A stretch of 9,948 nucleotides of DNA. Origin: Thermocladium sp. (GTDB taxonomy: Archaea > Thermoproteota > Thermoprotei > Thermoproteales > Thermocladiaceae). Made by a program: the position numbers and the translations under genes. The stretch lies in assembly GCA_023269935.1 (NCBI GenBank), contig JAGDXC010000003.1:43492-53439 (forward strand), written 5' to 3'. Position 1 is the stretch's first letter. Each line of letters opens with the position of its first letter. The notes under the pieces were generated by a model. The model saw nothing but the letters and a program-made list of their open reading frames with translations, did not search any database and was not told the origin of the DNA. This document shows positions 1 through 6,342 of this stretch, one piece after another.

Positions 1-78
1 CCCGGCATTGCAGGAGTCGGCCCCGTCCCCCATCCCAAAAAAATCACGAAACAGCAAAACCCCCACGCAAGCACCTAA
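1..78 (+). CDS. Possible 3' tail of a TnpB-type (IS200/IS605 OrfB) gene, partial
   Basis: Frame 1 is open from the left edge to a TAA at 76-78 and encodes 25 residues rich in Pro, Gly and basic residues (starts PGIAGVGPVPHPKKI). The stretch is GC-rich compared with the neighbouring genes. Just after the stop comes a GC hairpin and a T-run (93-124). Low-complexity Pro/Gly-rich tails followed closely by a hairpin are what I know from archaeal TnpB genes, where the element's right end overlaps or follows the gene's 3' end. No catalytic domain is visible because the window begins here, so the assignment rests on tail style and context only. It could also be non-coding. Confidence 0.3.
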   Translation, partial: PGIAGVGPVPHPKKITKQQNPHAST

Positions 79-92
79 AAATTCTAGGAATT

Positions 93-124
93 CCCGCCTT
101 AAAAGGCGAGGCTTGCCACTTTTT
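93..124 (+). repeat. GC hairpin plus T-run: mobile-element right end or terminator
   Basis: CGCCT (95-99) and AGGCG (104-108) form a perfect 5-bp stem around a 4-base loop. A run of five T follows at 120-124. Bases 93-111 match the reverse complement of 4941-4959 at 17 of 19 positions, so this is a repeated unit and not a chance hairpin. On the minus strand the same stem lies downstream of the CoA-transferase B stop and is followed by a T-run (complement of 77-81), so it could stop transcription from both sides. I favour an IS200/IS605-type end that also serves as a terminator. Confidence 0.5.
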
Positions 125-125
125 A

Positions 126-857
126 TCACTTATATCTTATATTATTTGGGTCAATTCTATTCAATAGGCTAAGTTCATTATCATTTAATGGATCTAGGTA
201 GGTGATTGAGTCCATATGTGGAATGAAACCCATGTTTGATAATGCATCGTTTAGGTCAATTCCATGCATTAATGATTTTAGCACCCATTTATTTATTGAC
301 TGCTCATATTCCATATATGCTTTTGGTGTACAAAGAACTACCCTTCTTTTCTCATCGCTGGATGGCCCAGGCGCTGTGATGAAGTCAACCTTGGCCGGGA
401 GACTTCTCTTGCTATGATCATTTAACCAAAGTATTAGTTTCCTTGCATGCACATATAGGTAAGCTGCTGCCGCTCCTCCAGGTAATCTGACCCTTGGTTT
501 TTCCCAATTACCTATCACCGATATATTCAAGTTAGCTTGCGCATCTACTTGAGCTGCACTGAAGAACATTATATCTAGGAGCCCCTTTCTAGCTAAGTCA
601 AAAGCTTCCAAGCTGGTAAGTATTCCTTTGCCTCTATGAAAGGCAAAAGGGTCTCCAGATGATGGTGTAATGCTTATGTCCTCTGCATCATATATTTCAG
701 CAACACTGAGCAGCTTAAGTTTCAATCCCCTTGCCTTAGCTAGTGCAACGGCAAGTAGCGGCAATGTTGAAGAGAGACCTACATACACGAGTGAATCATT
801 ATCTATGGCGCGACTCATGCAATTAATCACATTATCTATGGGCCTTGCGGGGCTCAT
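126..857 (-). CDS. Family I CoA-transferase, B (beta) subunit, GctB/IpdB-like
   Basis: The 243-residue protein has the fold signature of the beta subunit of glutaconate-type CoA-transferases: VYVGLS near residues 24-29, a GDP motif at 68-70, the AAQVDAQANLN segment at 101-111, and the conserved KPRVRLPGGAA stretch at 120-130. It should pair with the A subunit encoded just upstream to move CoA between acyl groups, or to hydrolyse an acyl-CoA ring-cleavage intermediate as IpdAB does. It begins with ATG inside the last codons of the A gene (ATGA overlap), implying translational coupling. Where GctB enzymes carry the catalytic Glu in an E-S/G-G type motif, this protein reads LLSVAEIYDAED (49-60). 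The nearest Glu, E54, is displaced by about two residues in my alignment by eye, so transferase chemistry is uncertain. Substrate unknown. Cytoplasmic. Confidence 0.85.
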   Translation of the reverse strand: MSPARPIDNVINCMSRAIDNDSLVYVGLSSTLPLLAVALAKARGLKLKLLSVAEIYDAEDISITPSSGDPFAFHRGKGILTSLEAFDLARKGLLDIMFFSAAQVDAQANLNISVIGNWEKPRVRLPGGAAAAYLYVHARKLILWLNDHSKRSLPAKVDFITAPGPSSDEKRRVVLCTPKAYMEYEQSINKWVLKSLMHGIDLNDALSNMGFIPHMDSITYLDPLNDNELSLLNRIDPNNIRYK

Positions 858-1657
858 AATATCTTCACCGCATCATTATAATTAATGCCACTTCTCACGG
901 ATTCATAATAGGATTTTATTGCATCATAATTAGCTTCATATAAACCATACATGGAGGTCGGATAAGCTCCCCGAGGTAATTCGATAACTGCATTAACCTT
1001 TATACCAGGAATAGTTAATCTACTTGGATCTTTCTTGAAATAATCCTCATTAACTATCTGCTCAGCTGTTATGATCACCTTCTTTGATGCATAAACCTTG
1101 AGGAGATCCTCATATTTGGGACCAACTAATTCTGCATTTCCCTCAGCGTCTGCATTATGTACGTGAATGACAGCTACATCTGGTTCTATTGCCTTAACTA
1201 CTAGCACATCTTTACCTGTAAATGGATCCCTAGTTAGTCCCCACGTGTTATCATCTAAGTGCATCTTCACAATATTAGATCTCAAATCAACGGAGCTAAC
1301 CATAAATGGTAATCCAAATGCACCTGCTCGTAATCCAGCCATTATTGCTTCACACACATCCTCCTTAACCCTCAATTTGCCAGCCTCCGCAAAAATTCTA
1401 AAAGCTGGCGCTATTCCAAATCTCTCAAATGAAGCCATAGCCATTCTGACCTCACCCACCTTCCCTGAAAGTATTAGTAAGTCAAAAGCAAGTCCTGGTT
1501 CCCTATCAAGTAATCGCAAATTGCGCCTATTGCTGCTTCCGAGAGCCTTTGCAAAAGCCATGGGGTTCCTATGGAAGGACATTCCGCCAATTGTTATCCA
1601 ATCTCCATCATTGATCAACTCTATTGCATAATTAAGATCAACCAATTTATTTGTCAT
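854..1657 (-). CDS. Family I CoA-transferase, A (alpha) subunit, GctA/IpdA-like
   Basis: From ATG at 1657 this is 267 residues. The start sits in the usual context: an amphipathic first helix, then DWITIGGMSFHRNPMAF, the GG and N/K-P-MA motif typical of GctA/IpdA alpha subunits. Later come a GKVGEVR segment, a SFERFGIAPAFR segment, and VIHVHNADAEGNAELVGP, the conserved H-x-A-D-x-x-G-N region. It forms the CoA-binding partner of the downstream B subunit in an alpha/beta complex. The frame can be extended to a TTG at 1678, but the TATA-like box at 1681-1690 predicts transcription starting near 1660, which makes the ATG at 1657 a nearly leaderless start and the TTG too early. The gene is first in a two-gene operon and overlaps the next by 4 bases. 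The family is clear; the substrate is not. Confidence 0.87.
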   Translation of the reverse strand: MTNKLVDLNYAIELINDGDWITIGGMSFHRNPMAFAKALGSSNRRNLRLLDREPGLAFDLLILSGKVGEVRMAMASFERFGIAPAFRIFAEAGKLRVKEDVCEAIMAGLRAGAFGLPFMVSSVDLRSNIVKMHLDDNTWGLTRDPFTGKDVLVVKAIEPDVAVIHVHNADAEGNAELVGPKYEDLLKVYASKKVIITAEQIVNEDYFKKDPSRLTIPGIKVNAVIELPRGAYPTSMYGLYEANYDAIKSYYESVRSGINYNDAVKIL

Positions 1658-1680
1658 AGTAAGATTACAAATTAGCAAAG

Positions 1681-1690
1681 AAAAATAAAT
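1681..1690 (-). promoter_or_regulatory. TATA-like box for the CoA-transferase operon
   Basis: The minus strand reads ATTTATTTTT here, centred about 28 bases before the ATG at 1657. Archaeal TATA boxes sit about 26 bases before the transcript start, so the mRNA would begin within a few bases of the ATG. No Shine-Dalgarno motif is seen, in keeping with a leaderless transcript. Confidence 0.5.
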
Positions 1691-1787
1691 TTTTCTACAT
1701 AATTTAATTGAATTTATTTCTTAGCTAAGTTATTATCTTCTCTTTTGTGATTTAAAGAATAAGGCTTAGCGATTATCGTAATTGCCA

Positions 1788-1801
1788 AAGGTCGGTAAAA
1801 G
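1788..1801 (+). repeat. Copy 1 of a 14-base motif shared with 4952-4965
   Basis: AAGGTCGGTAAAAG at 1788-1801 matches AAGGCCGGTAAAAG at 4952-4965 in 13 of 14 positions and on the same strand. Here CAAAG (1786-1790) and CTTTG (1803-1807) can also pair around it. The second copy abuts a hairpin and a promoter-like box, so the motif could be a mobile-element left end or a promoter-associated sequence. Most of the 285-base gap 1679-1963 holds nothing else I can identify beyond the promoter and terminator listed. Confidence 0.35.
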
Positions 1802-1905
1802 GCTTTGCCCTTCATAGAAAGCGTTACCACTAAATGGACACGATAATATCGAAATGCGCCTACAAGTAACTCAGTTCTAGATATTTAATTTTTTAATTTA
1901 CTAAG

Positions 1906-1954
1906 AAAAACGCAAAAAGGAAAACAGATATATAAGGTAAAAACATTATAAAAA
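1906..1954 (-). terminator. Multiple T-tracts downstream of the surface-protein gene
   Basis: Read on the minus strand, the 58 bases after the stop at 1964 carry four runs of five T (complements of 1950-1954, 1939-1943, 1914-1918 and 1906-1910) and one run of four (1921-1924). Archaeal RNA polymerase terminates at such U-tracts without needing a hairpin, so this is a probable terminator for the 802-residue protein gene. Confidence 0.6.
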
Positions 1955-1963
1955 TGCTTCAAT

Positions 1964-4372
1964 TTAGCTGCTGAAATACACGTCCACTATCAATACAGAT
2001 GATGAGTTCCAGTAACTCTGATCAAAAGGCAGGAATTTAACTTGAGTCACTAGATTGGCGACCCAATAATCGTAACCGTAAAATAGAACTCCACCTGGAG
2101 TCTGTTTACGGACAAACGAGAATTTGATGGGGGGTTGGTTGGGGTAGCTTATAGATTCATTTATCACTTTGGTTTCTCCTATGTCGAGACCGTTACCTAA
2201 AACTGAGGCGAACGCATACTGGGGAGAACCACCGTTTACCCCAAAGACCACCTCTTGGCTTGTTAACTTCTGTCCATTAGAGGCAATCATATTGATTATC
2301 ACCTTGACCCCGGATATATACTCGTTGGGATCGAACGAAGCGGCGACCTTGAACACCGGCAAGTTGTTCTCGGTGAGATAGATAAGCCTCTCAGGCACGG
2401 CATCTCTGGGTATCCCGAAGACTAAGTAGCCTTGAGTCGAGTAACCGGTAGAGAGGGAGGAGGAGTTCATACCTGGATTCTGTACGAGACAAACAAAACC
2501 GAAACTCATAGAAGTTGGAACTCCAGGGATCCAATCACTCACTCTATTAGAGCAACCGCCGTTTCTTTGCACCAAGGCGAAGGAAGTAGGCCACTGGGAA
2601 CCAGAGTAAGAAAAGTTGTAGACGGGGAAATCTCCTTCGTTGGTCTCCAGAACCACTCTCTCAGGGGAGAACATGAATGAGCCTGGACCATCGTATCTCA
2701 AGCTCACGTTGTAAACTACGAAGGTGAGGCCCTGAGGCCCCCCTATAGACTGTAGGTACTCCCCAAAGGAGCTCGCGTTTATGGAGTTCAGTATAGTTAG
2801 GCTATAGAAGCTGGGATGGAAGCCTATATCCACAGTCAACTCCACTTGACCCGAATAGCTCGCGTTTTCTGCCTGTAAGAAAACTTGGTAACTATCGGAC
2901 TGGCCCTGGAGCACGAACGTGTTGGAGTAATTACCCTGCACCATGAAGGGGCCACTGGAAGTGATGCCTATCACCTCTACCGGTACCTCCGTGTGATAAT
3001 TAAAGACTGATAAAGTGAGGGGTACCTTTTCGCCTGTGACTAGGAAGTAGCCTCCATAAGAGCTAGAGTAGAGCGAGCTAGCTTGGTTAGAGGGGTAGAT
3101 GGAGGTCTGAACTTCGGAGTCATTAGAGTTAGAGTTAATCTGCTTTATGAAGAGAACATAACCCGTCGTGGGAATATGGGCATTTAGCTGGAAGACTCTG
3201 AGTCCATTGGATGTGTTGTACACTATCTGTAGAGGAATGGCAGTCGAGGGTACCCTGAAGACCAAGGTCTCCTCCGCCCCTCCCGAGTAAGTTATGGTAG
3301 GTGTTGCGTAAACCTCTCCAACTCCTGGGAGTTGTTCTTGCTCGGCGGAGTATGTACCTTGGGTAGTAACTAGCGCAAAGTCTTGGGGAAGAACCGTAAA
3401 GCTGCTTCCTCCATTGTAACTAACCGTTACATTATAGGCAAGGTAACTCTGTCCCAGAAGCCCCTGCAGATCAGCTAACACTGTGTCGTTCACCACAGAC
3501 TTCACTAACCCAGAGTAGGCAGATGAGTTTAGTGACGTCATGACCTCGAGCTTGGCATTCCCAAAGACGCTTGAAGAAGGCAGAGAGAGGTTTAGACTCA
3601 GCGTGTAACTTCCGTGAGGTGGAAGTAAGATGTGAAGCTCTGGGCTATTGGCTAGCTTTACCGGTCCCTGAACCGCTACTCCCACTAACTCCACGGGGAC
3701 AGAGGAGTGGTTATTGTAAATCCTCAACTGTACAACAGCGAAACTACCACTGAGTCCCGAGACTGGCACTATCTGACTCCCAGGTGATGCAAAGACATCA
3801 GAATCATTGAAAATTGGAGTCATGTTTATGATGGAGAGGTACTGAACTTTAACGCCAGTGAGAGAGATTGAAGTCCCCCGGTACTGGAGAGAACGTGGCT
3901 GAACCCCATAAGGAAGCTGAAAGCCCAGGAAGCCTGTCACTGATTGACCGGGCTGTAATGTTATGGATTTGAGCGTTGTATACTGCATCGCGCTCAGGGC
4001 TACTTCATTGTATGATTGGCCGTCACTTCCAATGAGAGTGAAATCCGTGGGATCTACAACCGTCGGCGAATTGAGTCCATTTGAAATCGTTACAAAAACT
4101 AGCTCATACTTCAGTCCACCTAGACCTCTAGACTGGGCTAGTGCCTTGGCGTCGATAATCGAGCTCACCTGTATAGTCAAGCCAGAGACTTCAGTGGAGA
4201 CTGGAGAAGAGGAATTCGAGGTTGTGGATATAGAAGAGGAGCTCTGAGCGGATGATGTCGTGACGTTAGTAGAGGTAACATGCTTGCCAATTATATGTGG
4301 CAGCACTACGAGGGCTATCACCCCTACCCCTGCAATTATTATAGCTACCATGATAAGAGCTAGCCTAGACAT
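1964..4372 (-). CDS. Large membrane-anchored surface protein with repeated beta-rich modules
   Basis: I do not recognise this 802-residue protein by name. Residues 5-28 are a hydrophobic anchor or uncleaved signal, followed by a Ser/Thr-rich linker (about 32-63), so the rest should face outside. The exterior part looks like alternating modules. Type M, resembling the DUF4352-like Ig fold (Tyr-rich strand, 'PxDFxL', a later 'FxxPxxxxPxxLxY'), occurs at about 85-180, 302-400 and 540-682. Type N (VPVELVGVAVQGP / VPVEVIGITSSGP) occurs at about 200-290 and 448-530. A distinct C-terminal part follows. There are about 20 N-glycosylation sequons. Its only two cysteines, C607 and C628, fall in an insertion in the third M module and could form a disulfide. 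A GGTGG motif at 4377-4381 lies 4 bases before the ATG. Sampled base composition is near 50% GC, higher than much of the surroundings, which hints at acquisition. A cell-surface or S-layer-associated, binding or adhesion role is inference only. Confidence 0.75.
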   Translation of the reverse strand: MSRLALIMVAIIIAGVGVIALVVLPHIIGKHVTSTNVTTSSAQSSSSISTTSNSSSPVSTEVSGLTIQVSSIIDAKALAQSRGLGGLKYELVFVTISNGLNSPTVVDPTDFTLIGSDGQSYNEVALSAMQYTTLKSITLQPGQSVTGFLGFQLPYGVQPRSLQYRGTSISLTGVKVQYLSIINMTPIFNDSDVFASPGSQIVPVSGLSGSFAVVQLRIYNNHSSVPVELVGVAVQGPVKLANSPELHILLPPHGSYTLSLNLSLPSSSVFGNAKLEVMTSLNSSAYSGLVKSVVNDTVLADLQGLLGQSYLAYNVTVSYNGGSSFTVLPQDFALVTTQGTYSAEQEQLPGVGEVYATPTITYSGGAEETLVFRVPSTAIPLQIVYNTSNGLRVFQLNAHIPTTGYVLFIKQINSNSNDSEVQTSIYPSNQASSLYSSSYGGYFLVTGEKVPLTLSVFNYHTEVPVEVIGITSSGPFMVQGNYSNTFVLQGQSDSYQVFLQAENASYSGQVELTVDIGFHPSFYSLTILNSINASSFGEYLQSIGGPQGLTFVVYNVSLRYDGPGSFMFSPERVVLETNEGDFPVYNFSYSGSQWPTSFALVQRNGGCSNRVSDWIPGVPTSMSFGFVCLVQNPGMNSSSLSTGYSTQGYLVFGIPRDAVPERLIYLTENNLPVFKVAASFDPNEYISGVKVIINMIASNGQKLTSQEVVFGVNGGSPQYAFASVLGNGLDIGETKVINESISYPNQPPIKFSFVRKQTPGGVLFYGYDYWVANLVTQVKFLPFDQSYWNSSSVLIVDVYFSS

Positions 4373-4404
4373 GTTTCCACCAGATCTCTCTCCGGTTTAG
4401 CTTA

Positions 4405-4415
4405 TATTATAAATT
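4405..4415 (-). promoter_or_regulatory. TATA-like box for the surface-protein gene
   Basis: The minus strand reads AATTTATAATA, centred about 37 bases before the ATG at 4372. This predicts a transcript start near 4383 and a short leader of about 11 bases that includes the GGTGG ribosome-binding motif at 4377-4381. The wider stretch 4395-4525 is extremely AT-rich and contains no gene. Confidence 0.5.
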
Positions 4416-4531
4416 ATTAACTTTATGCAAATTCTTCATTACTATTTAATTATTATAAATTCTATAATTTTTAGGTTAATTATTATTAATTTTATTATAA
4501 ATTTTTCATATTTTTACATTATCTTGCCCCC

Positions 4532-4970
4532 ATGGTTAGTGCTATTGTGATGATGTATCTAAGGACGATCCTGAGGAAGCTCCACATAAAGTATAAAGTA
4601 ATACTATAGCCTCGCGTAAAGTCCGTGAGCTAATATACTCTGCATTAAATTGGCTTCTATACATATCTGACTCCATAGTAGCTGGACGAACATTATGCTG
4701 AGGATGAGGAAGGCGGTGGGACATATACACAAGTTCACTGCTATGATCGACTTTGAGGATGGGTACATCATGCACATCTACGCCTAGAGAGTTAGCGAAA
4801 GTGACCCTGAAGAGAGGATCGACTTATTACGATATGTCTAACATTCGTTACTGAAAAACCTCTGGGCTTGTTTTGACCCCAACGGCCAAGAGTTGATTAG
4901 AAGAGGAAGAGCAGTTTCGTTTGATAAAGCGAACGATGGACCTCGCCTTTCAAGGCCGGTAAAAGCTTAA
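4532..4970 (+). pseudogene. Decayed protein-coding gene of unknown family
   Basis: Three overlapping plus-strand frames read like pieces of one broken protein. The first is ATG 4532 to TAG 4609 (MVSAIVMMYLRTILRKLHIK...). The second is open from 4597 to about 4701 and contains VRELIYSALNWLLYISDSIV. The third starts at ATG 4695 and runs to TAA 4970, interrupted only by TAG at 4785 and TAA at 4839; it contains AMIDFEDGYIMHIYA, then SDPEERIDLLRYV, then LLKNLWACFDPNGQELIRRG. The composition is protein-like, with mixed charged and hydrophobic residues, so two frameshifts and two nonsense changes would restore a product of roughly 140 residues. I do not recognise the family. The end overlaps the hairpin and promoter-like box of the next feature. 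Chance open frames cannot be excluded. Confidence 0.4.
4941..4959 (-). repeat. Inverted copy of the 93-111 hairpin
   Basis: The reverse complement of 4941-4959 matches 93-111 at 17 of 19 positions, including the GCCTT/AAGGC stem. It lies directly before the promoter-like box at 4960-4973 and faces the hairpin end at 5112-5150. The pair could bound a small element of about 210 bases, or this copy could be a solo end. Confidence 0.5.
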
Positions 4971-4973
4971 ATA
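4960..4973 (+). promoter_or_regulatory. Strong archaeal BRE/TATA promoter with no gene behind it
   Basis: TAAAAGCTTAAATA fits the classic crenarchaeal purine-rich BRE followed by a CTTAAATA TATA box. It predicts a transcript start near 4993. No convincing coding start follows it; the next gene begins at 5242 and has a nearer box of its own. It therefore appears to drive the GC-rich block that follows. Confidence 0.5.
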
Positions 4974-4992
4974 CAGACGCTAACTCTAAGAT

Positions 4993-5150
4993 AGGACCCC
5001 CGATTGGTCAATTCTTAGGGGATGAGGAGCGGGAGCCGATTACCCCCGCAATACCAGCTTGGGAGGATAAACAACAGAGCAGCACCCGTGAATAGGGCGT
5101 AACCCCCAAGACCTCGGGGAACCCCCGCCCTTCAGGGCGGAGAGGAGGCC
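4993..5150 (+). ncRNA. Candidate structured non-coding RNA (possibly omega-RNA-like element end)
   Basis: Bases 4991-5150 are 61% GC (97 of 160 by count), against about one third in a sampled row of the following gene. In AT-rich hyperthermophiles such islands commonly mark structured RNAs. A strong promoter box lies about 25 bases upstream. The block contains pairable runs, such as CCCCC at 4997-5001 with GGGG at 5018-5021, and ends in a perfect 6-bp hairpin, CCGCCC-TTCA-GGGCGG (5125-5140). A plus-strand frame is open from 4928 to a TAG at 5081 and reads like a TnpB tail (GDEEREPITPAIPAWEDKQ), and the end is repeated at 9777-9815. The transcript may therefore be the guide-type RNA or right end of a lost IS200/IS605 element. 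I could not match it to SRP, RNase P or box C/D RNA. Ends are approximate. Confidence 0.4.
5112..5150 (+). repeat. Repeated hairpin end, IS200/IS605 right-end-like
   Basis: This 39-base block, with the hairpin CCGCCC-TTCA-GGGCGG followed by AGAGGAGG, aligns without gaps to the reverse complement of 9777-9815 at 29 of 39 positions. In matching frames both translate to a similar tail: SGNPRPSGRRGG here and LGDLRPSGLRGG there. Such hairpin-plus-GGAGG ends are known from archaeal TnpB elements. No tnpA or tnpB remains nearby. Confidence 0.6.
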
Positions 5151-5196
5151 AGAGATTTCTTAAAGCAAGATTATAGTTTCTCACAATAGAAACCAA

Positions 5197-5205
5197 TATT
5201 AAGTA
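5197..5205 (+). promoter_or_regulatory. Probable TATA-like box for the TPR-protein gene
   Basis: ATTAAGTAT in this stretch is centred about 40 bases before the ATG at 5242 and would give a short leader of about 10-15 bases. A second AT-rich box (TTTCTTAAAG, about 5157-5166) is an alternative that would give a longer leader. There is no clear Shine-Dalgarno motif. Confidence 0.3.
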
Positions 5206-5241
5206 TTGCCTCACGATGAGGTTGTAGATTGAGTGATTTAA

Positions 5242-6342
5242 ATGAGTGAATGCGGCGTAGATCTTCAATGCATTGCAGGAATACTGAGAAGCGCAATTCA
5301 TGAATTACCTAATGCCAGAGATAAGGTAGCTGAGGTGATAAATAGCTTACCTGAAAACTTGTTAAACGATATAATTAATAATGAGGTGAACCCGGAGGAT
5401 TTGAAAAGATTATGTGAGGTTGAACCGCCATTAATAAAGGCATTCGCATTGATAAAACCCTATAAAATAATCAATAAGGAAGTAGCTCAATGCATGGCGC
5501 TCGCTCTCCTTGATGTGGGTAAATATGATGAGGCTGCTGCTTTGGTGGAGCGTGCAATTGAATTGTCGCCTAATGCCAATGACATAAGTTACTTAAGGGC
5601 ACTGCTAAGCATAATACATGCCGGTTCCTTAGTTCCTAAGGCAGAGAATCTCCATCTAAGCAATGAGCATGAGACCGAAGAGGAATTAATAATGAAGGCC
5701 GCTAGGGATTATGTTAATGCTGCTAATATTTATGAAACAATTAATGAGCATATGCATGCGGAACTAGCCAGGTTCAATGCATTGGATTTGCTGGCTAAGC
5801 ATTATTTTATTCATGGGAACCTAGATGATGCATTAAAACAATACACGCGTTGTATAACTATAATTAAGGATGAAGGGATCACCAAGATCTGTAAATCCAT
5901 GGTGATGCTCATAGATGCAATAATGTCTGGATCACCCGAGAAGTACATAACTGCCGGCGATGAATTAATGAATAATGATATGCCGCAATACGCATTATTG
6001 GCTTATGGCTCTGCATATCAGTTAAATAATGATCCATATACATATATTAAGTACATAGCAGCACTAATTAATTACGTCGATAATAAAATAAAGGAGGAAT
6101 ATGGAAGCTTCATGAATTTATTAACCAATATAAGAGCTGCTGGAATCAAAAGTATAGCTGATCACATGGGCATCTCCGATGATGCACTATTGAAGTATCT
6201 GGAAGCTAAGGCAGCATTAGAGTCCAGCGGAGAGCCTAGTGCCTTGATTAAGTACTTAGCAAATGATGAGGAGATCACTAGAATAGTGAAGAACACGTTA
6301 AGCAAATGGTTGAATCAAGAGAATCATTTACAGCACGCTTAG
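5242..6342 (+). CDS. TPR-like helical repeat protein of unknown function
   Basis: The 366-residue protein is predicted to be almost all helical, with no signal peptide or membrane segment. A clear tetratricopeptide motif lies at about residues 79-112 (ALALLDVGKYDEAAALVERA then IELSPNA), with a second at about 180-213 (LAKHYFIHGNLDDALKQYTR). The charged, helical remainder could hold degenerate repeats. TPR proteins scaffold other proteins, so it is probably a cytoplasmic adaptor, but I cannot name the partner. Five cysteines occur (C4, C10, C58, C84, C204, plus C217 as a sixth) without a metal-binding spacing. The gene stands alone on the plus strand; its last 4 bases overlap the end of the convergent oxidoreductase gene, leaving no room for a separate terminator. 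Confidence 0.75.
   Translation: MSECGVDLQCIAGILRSAIHELPNARDKVAEVINSLPENLLNDIINNEVNPEDLKRLCEVEPPLIKAFALIKPYKIINKEVAQCMALALLDVGKYDEAAALVERAIELSPNANDISYLRALLSIIHAGSLVPKAENLHLSNEHETEEELIMKAARDYVNAANIYETINEHMHAELARFNALDLLAKHYFIHGNLDDALKQYTRCITIIKDEGITKICKSMVMLIDAIMSGSPEKYITAGDELMNNDMPQYALLAYGSAYQLNNDPYTYIKYIAALINYVDNKIKEEYGSFMNLLTNIRAAGIKSIADHMGISDDALLKYLEAKAALESSGEPSALIKYLANDEEITRIVKNTLSKWLNQENHLQHA

Noticed and set aside
1167..1631. 154-codon plus-strand open frame
   Set aside because: It is fully antisense to the well-supported CoA-transferase A subunit and its low-complexity Ser/Leu composition is typical of a shadow frame.
4381..4530. Very AT-rich tract considered as a replication origin
   Set aside because: No origin-recognition-box repeats or neighbouring cdc6/orc1 gene; AT-richness is ordinary for a promoter-bearing intergenic region.
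4542..4775. 77-codon minus-strand open frame
   Set aside because: It is antisense to the more protein-like broken plus-strand frames, has biased composition, and no clear promoter or ribosome-binding site.
5008..5301. 97-codon minus-strand open frame
   Set aside because: It runs through the GC hairpin block and antisense into the start of the TPR gene; its predicted sequence is low-quality and fits a shadow of the GC-rich element.
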